NCBI GenBank assembly: GCA_944392315.1
Contig: CALXWH010000022.1
Coordinates: 1-49,329 of the forward strand
Direction: 5' to 3'
DNA: 49,329 nt
Source: an uncultured Alphaproteobacteria bacterium
GTDB lineage: Bacteria; Pseudomonadota; Alphaproteobacteria; RF32; CAG-239
Position 1 is the first letter of the stretch, and every line of letters begins with the position of its first letter. A program made the position numbers and the translations under genes. The notes beneath the pieces are model-generated. The model ran no database searches and was not told where the DNA came from. It saw only the letters and a list, made by a program, of their open reading frames with translations. Of the stretch, positions 1 through 8,584 are shown piece after piece.

Positions 1-15
1 ACTCCGCAAGGATAC

Positions 16-95
16 GGTAGCGTTTTGGCGCAAACACCTATTCTAAAAAGAGAGTGGTAACGCTCCGATGCGACAGCCTACTCTAAAAAGAAGTA
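16..95. repeat. Two-copy 40-bp direct repeat
   Basis: Two adjacent degenerate 40-bp copies, each starting GGTARCG and carrying CTAYTCTAAAAAGA near the end. The block lies at the window edge, so it may be the tail of a longer array outside the window. Confidence 0.5.
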
Positions 96-306
96 TGAGC
101 AAAAGAGAAAACCAAAGGAAAATGTAAAAGCGCTCAAATATAAAACCTGATGCTATTTTCTACTCTTTGCATCAACATCAAGAAACAACGAGCGTAATTT
201 GAGATAAAACAAAGTCGGTAACGCTTGAGGAATAAATAAAGTTACCATCACCGAGGGTACAAGTTTTCCCCCACAATAAAAATCATAAAATAAGTACGAA
301 AACACC

Positions 307-368
307 GTTTCGCACCACGGCCCTTTTGCCGCCGCGAAACAAGCAGCCATGGGGGGCTGTTTTTTTAT
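307..368 (+). terminator. Inverted repeat plus terminator-like hairpin
   Basis: GTTTCGC at 307-313 pairs with GCGAAAC at 334-340, with a smaller GGC/GCC pair inside. A second hairpin, CAGCC/GGCTG (344-348/355-359), follows and runs into seven T. This is the form of a + strand intrinsic terminator, but no + strand gene ends just upstream, so a short structured transcript is possible. Confidence 0.45.
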
Positions 369-422
369 TTTCAGGCACAAAGTCTTCTAAAAAAACGCCC
401 CTTTATTTTCACATAAAGCATA

Positions 423-450
423 ATAAAAGGAGGCTTTATCACCTCCCTTT
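423..450 (-). terminator. Terminator of the MBOAT operon
   Basis: GGAGG (429-433) pairs with CCTCC (442-446). Read on the - strand the stem is followed by TTTTATT. It sits just past the stop codon of the MBOAT gene at 472. Confidence 0.55.
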
Positions 451-471
451 GCATAACATCAAAATATGAAC

Positions 472-1878
472 CTAAAATCTGAAATAGATAAACGGATTAT
501 AGGTTGAGGCGGCAATAGAAGACGCCGACAAAACAAACAGCACTATCAGCCAAATATTGATAATTGTCCGCAAGACTTTCCGCTCATATTTCACCTCCAA
601 CATCCCTCTAAATATCGGCATCGCGCAAAGAATAGCCACCGCAAATGTAATAATTTCAATATTATCAATATAATACGGCAATTTGTAGGTTATCTTATGC
701 TCCGAGATAAGCCCAAACATATTCTTGAGATAATCCCACGCATACGCCATATTATCGGCACGAAACATCACCCATCCGATAACAAACGCAAACATCGTAT
801 AAATATGCTGAGCTATATTGATTTTGAGCCCACCATCTTTCTTATGCCAACCGGTAATTTTTTCAAAAATGATAAATGCGCCATGCCACAAGCCCCAAAA
901 GATAAAGTTCCAACTTGCGCCATGCCACACGCCTGTTGCCAAAAAGACCACAAACAGATTAAATAAATTCCGCCTTTTAGACACTCTGTTTCCACCCAAC
1001 GGAATATATAAATATTCCTTAAACCATGTAGAAAGCGAGATATGCCACCTTCTCCAAAACTCGGTAATAGACTTAGAAATATATGGATAGTTGAAGTTCT
1101 CTAAGAACTTAAATCCAAAGATGGAACCTAACCCGATAGCCATATCCGAATAACCGCTAAAATCATAATACAGCTGCAAAGTATAGGCAATCGCCCCAAT
1201 CCAAGCCGTAAGGGCATCAAAATTTTCCACCGGTTGCACAAAGATTTTATCAGCCACCGCCCCTAAGGTATTGGCAATAAGCATTTTCTTAGCCAATCCG
1301 ACAATAAAGCGTTTAACACCATACGCTACTTTATCAAAAGTAACCGTTCTGTCAGAAATTTGCTCATCAACATCATGATACTTAACAATCGGTCCTGCCA
1401 CCAATTGTGGAAACAGCGTAATATAAAGCGCCAATTTATAAATATCCCTTTGTGCTTTCACTTCATTTCTGTACACATCAACCACATAGCTGAGGGCTTG
1501 GAAGGTATAAAAAGAAATACCAATCGGCATAACCACGTCAATAAAGTTAATATGCGTATGGAAGAGTTGATTGATATTATCCATCACAAAATTAAAATAC
1601 TTAAAATAGAACAAGAAGCTCAAATCCACCACAATCGTTGCAATCAAAAGGAGTTTGCGATGCATAGCGTTATGGCTGCGGCTGATATAATTTGCACCGA
1701 TATAGTTAACCAATATCGTCAAAATCATAATAGCCAAATAGCGCGGCTCACCCCAAGCATAAAACAAGATACTGGCAATAAGCAAAATATAGTTTTGCAA
1801 CTCTTTGCGCGCTAATAAATAAATAGCACACACAATCGGCAAAAACATAAATACAAACGTCATAGATGAAAATAACAT
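472..1878 (-). CDS. MBOAT family O-acyltransferase (AlgI-like)
   Basis: A 468-residue polytopic inner-membrane protein of the MBOAT/AlgI family. These proteins move acyl (usually acetyl) groups across the membrane for transfer to a surface polymer. Visible hallmarks are FWRRWHISLSTWFKEYLY (about 274-291), with His279, and GVWHGASWNFIFWGLWHG (about 316-333), with the conserved active-site His319. Length is usual for AlgI/PatA proteins. It starts 3 nt after the stop of the AlgJ-like gene, and its ribosome site AAGGAG lies inside the end of that gene, so the two are probably translated together. The acylated polymer (exopolysaccharide, peptidoglycan or another glycan) cannot be told: no alginate or cellulose genes are in the window. 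The family call is firm; the substrate is unknown. Confidence 0.93.
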   Translation of the reverse strand: MLFSSMTFVFMFLPIVCAIYLLARKELQNYILLIASILFYAWGEPRYLAIMILTILVNYIGANYISRSHNAMHRKLLLIATIVVDLSFLFYFKYFNFVMDNINQLFHTHINFIDVVMPIGISFYTFQALSYVVDVYRNEVKAQRDIYKLALYITLFPQLVAGPIVKYHDVDEQISDRTVTFDKVAYGVKRFIVGLAKKMLIANTLGAVADKIFVQPVENFDALTAWIGAIAYTLQLYYDFSGYSDMAIGLGSIFGFKFLENFNYPYISKSITEFWRRWHISLSTWFKEYLYIPLGGNRVSKRRNLFNLFVVFLATGVWHGASWNFIFWGLWHGAFIIFEKITGWHKKDGGLKINIAQHIYTMFAFVIGWVMFRADNMAYAWDYLKNMFGLISEHKITYKLPYYIDNIEIITFAVAILCAMPIFRGMLEVKYERKVLRTIINIWLIVLFVLSASSIAASTYNPFIYFRF

Positions 1879-1881
1879 ATT

Positions 1882-3606
1882 TTACTCCTTGGGAAATTGT
1901 AAACGTAACAATCGTTGTAAAAAGCGCTCCGTCGTTTCAACAATTACTATATCAGGTTTATTTTTTAGAATATAATCAACATCAGCAGCAGAAAAACTCA
2001 AAGACTTACCATTTCCCCAAAACACAGAATATACAGAAGAAAATGACTCTACCAAATAGTTAAGATACCTTAAATGAAAGCTATCACCAATAATAAATAA
2101 ATCTAAATCATTCTGTTGATTTTCATTTTTAAAAAGAAGAACTGTACTGTACGACTTTTTCGCAACAACTTTTTTAATAATATTTTTACTCCTATTATGC
2201 AGAATCAAACGAGTATTTAGAAGATATTTTTCAGAATAATTAAATACATTCCCTGCTTTATAAATATCTTTGTCGCAATCATACGTGTCTTCAAAAGAAA
2301 AATCTTCAAGCTTCAGCACCGACAAAATAGGAAAATCCTTTTTTATTTCTTTTAACATATAGTAATACTCATAGAATGAACCTAAATCATTCATATGTGT
2401 ACCAACTCTAGAAAACAAAATATCTCCTTCTTTTTTATGTTGAGACAACTCATCATAAAAATTCAAGACCTTTATATCTGGGTAATTTTTATTCAAATAT
2501 ACTAATACCTGTTCTAATCGAGAGACATCATGCTGTTTAACATAAGATTCCGGATAAAACTCATAATATAAACTTTCCTTATCATTACTTAAATAAAAAT
2601 AGATTTCCTTTACTCCCACTTTCTTTAACTTATTATAAAATTGCAGAACTTGTTTTCCAAGAATATCCAATTCTTTGTCACTAAAAAGATTTGCGTTCAT
2701 ATACATTTTTTCCGAAGAAAATGATTTAGAAAATAGCCATCCATTTTTTCCCACAATAATTTTTCTATTAGAACAAATCTCCCCAAATAGACACTTTGAA
2801 TAGTTATTAACATCAAACAAAACATCTCTACCAAAGAAGCGATCATTAAACCACTGTTCATACAGTTTCCCAAAATTACCGCCTTTATCATAAATTTGCG
2901 AAAAATCAGGCTTTTTAGCGAGCATTCTATTTTCTTGAGTTGATTTTTCTGCATCCGAAATATGCATCATCGGCACAAACAGTAATGCAAAGAACACCGC
3001 TAAAAAGACAATATCAATCCGCGAATGATGCTCTTCAATCTTAAACCGCAATAAATACCGCACAACTTTATACGCAATCAGAAAATACAACGTTGCCAAA
3101 ATAATCAGCGCATAAAAATCAACGCTTCTGCCGCCTTTCAAAGTCAATTTATCTTTATAAACGATATACGGATCCCGATGTGAGCAATCAAAAGAGAGTT
3201 TATTTTTTTCCATTTTCGGCTTAGTAATATTTCTAAAACTAAATTTAGAAAAATCATCAAACTTAACAACAGAACGCCCTCTAAGTTGCAAATTAGAAAT
3301 TTCCACCTTGCCTGGATTATTTCCAAAATCCAACCGAAACTTAGCCAGCTTATGAATAGGCAAATCAATTTCAACCTCATGCTGTCCGGCATTAACCAAT
3401 TGTTTAACCGACATTTTCTCATTAAATGAATCTGTCGCTTTTCGGGTATAAAAAACCTGATAGAGAGTATCCTTTTGTAAATTCGTCTGAAAGCTCACAG
3501 AAAAACGCTGTTCACTCCACAAATTAACAGAAAGAGCGAGCAGCCCAAACGTTACCCCAAAAACAACCCACATAAACTTATTAGGAAACATTTTTTTAAT
3601 TTTCAT
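1882..3606 (-). CDS. AlgJ/AlgX-like SGNH acyltransferase partner
   Basis: A 574-residue protein, likely the extracytoplasmic acyltransferase fed by the MBOAT protein encoded next to it. It has an N-terminal membrane segment (about 12-30), a soluble, probably beta-rich region, two more membrane segments (about 160-215), then an AlgJ-like domain opened by the ENRMLAKKPDFS motif typical of the family. The nucleophile motif IGDSF is near residues 506-510 (Ser509). Oddity: the usual D-x-H of AlgJ/AlgX reads G-T-H at about 402-404, so the catalytic Asp seems to be missing or supplied elsewhere; Asp407 is nearby. The gene is more AT-rich than its neighbours over the C-terminal two thirds. It is first in a two-gene operon. 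Confidence 0.82.
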   Translation of the reverse strand: MKIKKMFPNKFMWVVFGVTFGLLALSVNLWSEQRFSVSFQTNLQKDTLYQVFYTRKATDSFNEKMSVKQLVNAGQHEVEIDLPIHKLAKFRLDFGNNPGKVEISNLQLRGRSVVKFDDFSKFSFRNITKPKMEKNKLSFDCSHRDPYIVYKDKLTLKGGRSVDFYALIILATLYFLIAYKVVRYLLRFKIEEHHSRIDIVFLAVFFALLFVPMMHISDAEKSTQENRMLAKKPDFSQIYDKGGNFGKLYEQWFNDRFFGRDVLFDVNNYSKCLFGEICSNRKIIVGKNGWLFSKSFSSEKMYMNANLFSDKELDILGKQVLQFYNKLKKVGVKEIYFYLSNDKESLYYEFYPESYVKQHDVSRLEQVLVYLNKNYPDIKVLNFYDELSQHKKEGDILFSRVGTHMNDLGSFYEYYYMLKEIKKDFPILSVLKLEDFSFEDTYDCDKDIYKAGNVFNYSEKYLLNTRLILHNRSKNIIKKVVAKKSYSTVLLFKNENQQNDLDLFIIGDSFHLRYLNYLVESFSSVYSVFWGNGKSLSFSAADVDYILKNKPDIVIVETTERFLQRLLRLQFPKE

Positions 3607-3788
3607 AACGACACCGTTGTATAAAATGAAAGGAAGTATATTTTATACAAATATAAAAATTATTTAGTAATACAAGAATTATTTGTTTTATTAACAACCA
3701 TTAAGTCACACTGCAAAAAATAAAACGTATACCAAGCAAGAAATATGCGTTCATAAAAATAGCGCATTTAAAATATCGTAGCACAAAA

Positions 3789-4262
3789 TTACCCAACACT
3801 GTGTTGGCGGATATACTCGGCCACATCCTGAGCCGCACGTCCGGCATCGTTAAAATCAATTTTAAGCCCGTTGAGTTCACATGCCCCGTGACAAATATCA
3901 TATTTGCAATAAGGCGTCACGAAATAGCGCCCATAAACGGCCGAATCATCAATATGAAACAAGATATTTTGTTCCGCGCAATATTTAGCCTTTGCCTCGT
4001 TCCAAAGGTTAGTATCCACCTTAAAGCTGCCGTCATCAAAAAACTCAACTTTTCCCTGTTTTTCATAAAAATCCAAGATAGCCCAAACCTCGTCATATTC
4101 CACTTTGTGCTCACTGAGATAATGCACGATATCGCGTTTTGGTCCACCGCTGATAACATAGACAGCCACCCCTTTTTTACGAATTTCATGACAAAATGTG
4201 GCAAACAAATCCGGCGCGGCGGAAATCACCCCATGAAAATCAATACCAATTTTATCAACCAT
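3789..4262 (-). CDS. Atypical HAD-like hydrolase
   Basis: About 157 residues of HAD-superfamily type. Motif I reads GIDFHGVI near the N-terminus, motif II is VYVISGG, and a late IDDSAVYG resembles the acidic motif IV. In ordinary HAD phosphatases motif I is DxD; here the second Asp is His, so activity may be altered or lost. I chose the ATG at 4262 because AGGAGG lies at the right distance; an upstream in-frame start at 4286 has no such site. A cysteine-containing stretch near the C-terminus (YCKYDICHGAC) is unusual. It is separated from the AsmA-like gene by about 48 nt and may be its downstream partner. Substrate unknown. Confidence 0.65.
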   Translation of the reverse strand: MVDKIGIDFHGVISAAPDLFATFCHEIRKKGVAVYVISGGPKRDIVHYLSEHKVEYDEVWAILDFYEKQGKVEFFDDGSFKVDTNLWNEAKAKYCAEQNILFHIDDSAVYGRYFVTPYCKYDICHGACELNGLKIDFNDAGRAAQDVAEYIRQHSVG

Positions 4263-4310
4263 CCAAACCTCCTCAAGCCTTTCCAAACGCCAATATATTA
4301 AAGCTCATCT

Positions 4311-7300
4311 TCAATCCGACGAGAACAATTCTTTAAGTGAATTCGGTGCCAACGTAGACAACGGATTGATAGATATTTTCGGTTTACTCATATCCCCCGA
4401 AACACTATAATTCGTTGCAAACACTGTCCCATCTTTACCGGCCAAAACTTTTCCGACCAGCGGAATATTCCCGATAAACGTATTCAAGCCATACGCCGGA
4501 ATAATCATCCCTTTCGCGTCCAAACTTTCATCTGCCAAATTATAGCTGCCGCTAACCGTCATACCGACCACCGAACCAAACATCCGCGCATCGGTCGTTT
4601 CCAAATTTTTAGTAGAAAACGTATACGTAAACGGCGCATTAAAATGAGTAAACGTCAGCCCCTCGCCACGCAGCATATCCACAATCCCCGTCAGCGACGC
4701 CAAGCTCAAGATTTTCGCAAACACCGGCGTATTAACCAACGCAAAATCCCTCATCTTTGCATGACCTTTGAAGTTTTTATATTTATCCCGTTTCGCTTCA
4801 ATTTGAAGATTACCGCCCTTCATATTTTCGTATAAACGCAAAACCTTAAGTGTACTTCCGGCATTATTAGAATCAACCGTCAGCATATATTCATCGCCTC
4901 TCGGTTCAAAATCCAGTTTCATCTTCACATCGCGGCTATTGCCGTAATTGCCGACCATATTAATCCGGTGCACACCGATACCGTTCCTAAGCTCGGCTTT
5001 TCCGGCAAAATTCGTAACCGGCACATTATCGTTCGTCCACAACTTATTCACCCCGATAACAATATCGGTATCCATCACATCTTCCAAAGGATCTTTTAGA
5101 TTTTTAACTTTCTTTTTCTTCTCTTCGGCTCTGTCTTCTTTACGTTTATCAAAAAACTCCGTCAAATCATAAGCGTCCCCCGAAACCGTCACCTTAAGAG
5201 CGAGCTTTGGTTGATAGTTAAAATCAACTCTGGCCTTTGCAAACGTTTTCGGAGATTTTATTTCCGCGACATCAATAGTTTTCAAACGTCCCTCACTGTC
5301 GGCCGTCATCTTTCCCGTTGCCGAGAAAAGCGCTTTAATCAGCTGAAAATGCGTCACTTCCTCCAATTTTCCTTTATTGATAAGCATCGTTGCCTTCGCC
5401 CGACACGGGAAACCTTTTGCTTTCACAAAGCCCAAAAACGCATAGTCAATCGCCGTATCTTTAAGTGAACCGTCAATCGTTAGCTCAATCCGTCCGTCGT
5501 TCAAGAACGTGATAACAACTTTCACATCCGAGCTGCCCGTAAAATACGGTGCCGCCAAGATTTCACTCTGAATACCAAGTGTCTTCAACACCTTATCATC
5601 AACTTTAACATCCGCAACAATCCTGCTTTTGTGCTTTTTCTCGCTAAAGTTTTCATTCAACGCCAAATTCAGCGGAATCCCCTCATATTTAGCCACACCG
5701 GAAAGCGTAAACCCTTTTTCGGTCACATGCAGTTGGAGCGCATCCGCCACAAACGACTTTCCAACCTCCAGCTCCAAATATTCCACTTGTTTCAGATTGC
5801 CTTTAACATCAACTTTAATCTCTTCGGGTTTCAGATTCGTTTTGAGCTCAAAATCAAGTTTCAAATCAATATCCACATCCCCGGCCACCAATTCCGGATC
5901 AACACCCATTTCTTTTGTAAAGCCGAGCGGTTCATGGTCAATTAATTTCAGCGCGTCGGTAATCGTAGAGTTACCGGTCAAATCAATGGTGATAAAGTTA
6001 TCATACTTATCCAAATCATATAGCAACACATGACCGCCGGTCAAAATCACCCCGTCCGAAACCCCTTTATCCACTTTAATATCAATTTTATCCTGAGCAA
6101 AGAACGCCGTTCCGTACACATTGCGCACCACGGGCATCCCTTCCAGATAATGGAGGTTAGCGTCGGCAAATTCCGCCTGACCGGAAAGATTGAGCAAACC
6201 AAATTTTTTCGTATTTTTATCCCACCCGAAATCAAACTTAAAGTCACCGTTAGAAATTGCACCGCCATAAAGGCTTTCCTTACACCAACTCCAAGCCTTT
6301 TCGCCCAAATACTTCGGCCACAAGAGAGAGAGTTCATTCATCTGAAACGCCCCGACCTTAGCGCCAAACGTCACCTTAAAGTTTTCCAAATTCCCCTTAA
6401 AGAAATAGTCCTTAAAGCCCGAAGCGGATAAGCTGAGTTCTGCCTTTTTACCGTCAAAATCAAACGCGGCATTATCAATTTTCACCTTATCCAAACCGCC
6501 GTGCAGTTGTCCTTCCAGATTAAACGAAGAAACATTATAGTCAAAATCTTCGCTGTCGCCAAATCCGATTTTTCCGCGTCCGCCCTCAATGGCAAAGCTG
6601 ACATCTTTGATATTATTGCCCAAGTTATCGGCAAAATGTTCTTTATCTTTCAACACATTACCAAAGTCAATCACCGCCGCCAATTTTCCGTTTACCGGAA
6701 TATCCACCGCGCGAATATCACCTTTTTCGGGCACCAGAATATCATACAAATCGTTAATCACCAAATCCGAGAAGTTAAGCGTATAGTGCACTTCGTCATT
6801 CAGCAGCCGATATTTGAGCGTCATATCCAAAGCCGACGTTCTGTCATCAAACTTAACCGCGCTGTCTGTTTTAATCAAGATATCGGCAACCCCGCGTTCA
6901 AACGAAAAATCCATATCCGTAAACGTAAACAGCTGTCCGGTATCTTCCTCAGTCATATTAAGGGTTGCGTCGGTAACGTTAATCGTATTGATAAAGCTCT
7001 CCAAATACAAGCGCTCCGGCGAGTTAAACCGTTCCATAAAATCTTCAAATTGTTCAAAATAAAATTCTAACTTTTTGAGTTGATGTGCCGCTCTTCTCTT
7101 TTCGCGTTCATCCTGAGGAAGGGACGCGATTTTCTCGCGCATTTTCTGAATTTTTTCTTTTTTAGCCTCATCTTTAATTTGCGCAATTTTTTGTTCTATT
7201 TGCTGTTCGGTTTTTTCTTCATTTTTAAGCCCATAAGAAGCAGTAATCTGCACCATTGGCCCCTCAATGGAAATAGAGCTCGGTGCAAGCATTCCTTTAA

Positions 7301-7625
7301 GCAACGCACGCGCGGAAAAAGAAAGAGAAAGTCTCGGCGCCTGCACCAAATATTTGCCCTCTTTATCCTTAAACTCCACATTTTTAGCAATAATTTTAAC
7401 CGGTTGCACCGAATGGACAAGTTCCAGATTAACACCGCCGACCTGCAAATCATAATCAGAAGTTTCATTAGTCAGGGCTTGAATAATATAGGGGCGCAAG
7501 AAATTGACCTGAATAGGCCCCTTCCCTAAATGCCACAACAAAACGAGCAGCGCGATAAGTGACAAAGCGCTGGCATAATCCCAAAACAGAGAAAGGAACC
7601 GTAATTTTTTGCTTTTTGTGCTCAC
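4311..7625 (-). CDS. AsmA-like/YhdP-type large envelope protein
   Basis: About 1,104 residues: one N-terminal membrane segment (about 20-40), then a very long periplasmic region of repeating beta-rich stretches typical of AsmA/DUF3971/YhdP proteins, with a Lys/Glu-rich probable coiled coil at about 140-190. The C-terminal 150 residues have the AsmA-like pattern (FTHFNAPFTYTFSTKNLETT, then SGSYNLADESLDAKGMI). Members of this group bridge the periplasm and are implicated in lipid transport to, or integrity of, the outer membrane. I prefer the GTG at 7625, which has GGGGAG 5 nt upstream; a TTG at 7643 is also in frame but lies before that site. Family call confident, role inferred. Confidence 0.82.
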   Translation of the reverse strand: MSTKSKKLRFLSLFWDYASALSLIALLVLLWHLGKGPIQVNFLRPYIIQALTNETSDYDLQVGGVNLELVHSVQPVKIIAKNVEFKDKEGKYLVQAPRLSLSFSARALLKGMLAPSSISIEGPMVQITASYGLKNEEKTEQQIEQKIAQIKDEAKKEKIQKMREKIASLPQDEREKRRAAHQLKKLEFYFEQFEDFMERFNSPERLYLESFINTINVTDATLNMTEEDTGQLFTFTDMDFSFERGVADILIKTDSAVKFDDRTSALDMTLKYRLLNDEVHYTLNFSDLVINDLYDILVPEKGDIRAVDIPVNGKLAAVIDFGNVLKDKEHFADNLGNNIKDVSFAIEGGRGKIGFGDSEDFDYNVSSFNLEGQLHGGLDKVKIDNAAFDFDGKKAELSLSASGFKDYFFKGNLENFKVTFGAKVGAFQMNELSLLWPKYLGEKAWSWCKESLYGGAISNGDFKFDFGWDKNTKKFGLLNLSGQAEFADANLHYLEGMPVVRNVYGTAFFAQDKIDIKVDKGVSDGVILTGGHVLLYDLDKYDNFITIDLTGNSTITDALKLIDHEPLGFTKEMGVDPELVAGDVDIDLKLDFELKTNLKPEEIKVDVKGNLKQVEYLELEVGKSFVADALQLHVTEKGFTLSGVAKYEGIPLNLALNENFSEKKHKSRIVADVKVDDKVLKTLGIQSEILAAPYFTGSSDVKVVITFLNDGRIELTIDGSLKDTAIDYAFLGFVKAKGFPCRAKATMLINKGKLEEVTHFQLIKALFSATGKMTADSEGRLKTIDVAEIKSPKTFAKARVDFNYQPKLALKVTVSGDAYDLTEFFDKRKEDRAEEKKKKVKNLKDPLEDVMDTDIVIGVNKLWTNDNVPVTNFAGKAELRNGIGVHRINMVGNYGNSRDVKMKLDFEPRGDEYMLTVDSNNAGSTLKVLRLYENMKGGNLQIEAKRDKYKNFKGHAKMRDFALVNTPVFAKILSLASLTGIVDMLRGEGLTFTHFNAPFTYTFSTKNLETTDARMFGSVVGMTVSGSYNLADESLDAKGMIIPAYGLNTFIGNIPLVGKVLAGKDGTVFATNYSVSGDMSKPKISINPLSTLAPNSLKELFSSD

Positions 7626-7741
7626 ACCCACTCCCCAAAACAATCATATTCAGGCTTTAACACGGCAAACAAATAAAGTAAACAAGTTTTTGCACAATTT
7701 CCCCTCATACGATAAAGAAAAGCGCGAGGCTCTCTTCTTCT

Positions 7742-7777
7742 AAAAAACAAAAAGCGTGGTCCGTTAAGAACCACGCT
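7742..7777 (-). terminator. Intrinsic terminator of the 7796-8410 gene
   Basis: AGCGTGGT (7753-7760) and ACCACGCT (7770-7777) form a perfect 8-bp stem; the - strand continues into TTTTGTTTTTT. It lies just past the stop at 7796, which makes that gene its own transcription unit. Confidence 0.85.
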
Positions 7778-7795
7778 AAAAAAAGAGAACCCTTG

Positions 7796-8410
7796 CTAAC
7801 GATTTAACAACTTTTCCGCCTCTTTAGACATCGGATGTTGCACAAAATAAGCATCAATCAGATCCTGCACGCCGAGCTCCACCAATTGGCATTGAAATTC
7901 CGGCGCAAGCACACCACCGTTTGCAATATACGCCCGCAGCAACCCCAAGCGTTTTTTAGCAAACATCTGCCTTTGACAAACCTCGCTCAACCCCTGCGGC
8001 GCAAAAAGCGGCAAAACCTGCTTTAACGCATCAAAATCCAAATGAGCCAAAACAAAAATCTTCGCTGTTTCGCTTAAATTCTGCCCACATTGATAAACAA
8101 TTTTAACGCCGTCAGCCCCCAGATGATAAATCAATTCCAGTTCGGCCTCTTGAGTTAAAAAGTTTCGGTTTTCAAGATACTTGCGCAGCTGTTCAGCCGT
8201 CGCCACCTTAGCAAACCACACCACGTTAGATTCATAAAATTCCGTCCCGCTGTCCACATAAGCCTCCAGCCAATTTTGATGTTCCGGAAAGAACAAAATC
8301 AACTGTTCTTGAGGGTTATCGGCCAAATACGCGATGACTTCATTTTTCTGTCCCAGCGCCAAAACTTTTTCGGCACGTTGTTTAACAGCTTCTCTCATTT
8401 CCAGTTTCAT
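7796..8410 (-). CDS. Unknown helical protein, 204 aa
   Basis: I do not recognise a family. The protein is soluble with no signal or membrane segment and is rich in Leu, Ala, Glu and Gln in amphipathic runs, for example about 10-30, 75-105 and 130-160. This suggests an all-helical, possibly repeat-type fold. It has a strong promoter of its own (8458-8486) and its own terminator (7742-7777), so it is probably expressed alone. The ATG at 8410 lacks a clear ribosome site; ATG at 8398 is a possible alternative. It is a genuine gene by its codon pattern and flanking signals; function unknown. Confidence 0.7.
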   Translation of the reverse strand: MKLEMREAVKQRAEKVLALGQKNEVIAYLADNPQEQLILFFPEHQNWLEAYVDSGTEFYESNVVWFAKVATAEQLRKYLENRNFLTQEAELELIYHLGADGVKIVYQCGQNLSETAKIFVLAHLDFDALKQVLPLFAPQGLSEVCQRQMFAKKRLGLLRAYIANGGVLAPEFQCQLVELGVQDLIDAYFVQHPMSKEAEKLLNR

Positions 8411-8457
8411 AATAAGAAAGATTAAAAAAACGACATAAAAATTACAAACACGACCAC

Positions 8458-8486
8458 ACTATAAAATTGCGTCCCATTTTTGTCAA
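8458..8486 (-). promoter_or_regulatory. Sigma70-type promoter for the 7796-8410 gene
   Basis: On the - strand: TTGACA, exactly 17 nt, TATAGT. The -35 is a perfect match and the -10 a five-of-six match, about 50 nt before the start codon at 8410. Confidence 0.75.
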
Positions 8487-8584
8487 CAAAAAAGAGGGTA
8501 GCTTTATCCACAAGAGCTTTTTACGCTTGCCGAACAAACGTAAAATAGATAAACTAAACCTAATTAAAATCAGAGGAAAAGGAA

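Larger units (their letters stand above)
1..471. other. Gene-free window edge
   Basis: I see no convincing gene here. The block holds a two-copy 40-bp direct repeat (about 16-95), a long inverted repeat followed by a terminator-like hairpin on the + strand (307-368), and a hairpin serving as terminator of the acyltransferase operon on the - strand (423-450). A 75-codon open frame on the - strand (153-380) starts inside the hairpins and resembles no family I know. Confidence 0.6.

Noticed and set aside
341..360. Resemblance to the AAGCAGCC segment of SRP RNA
   Set aside because: The rest of the conserved SRP RNA loop is absent and the hairpin reads as a terminator.
153..380. 75-codon frame on the - strand
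   Set aside because: Starts inside stable hairpins, has no ribosome site and resembles no protein family; kept as non-coding.
4948..7529. Many + strand frames across the AsmA-like gene
   Set aside because: Long open frames opposite a GC-skewed coding region; no start signals, basic low-quality translations.
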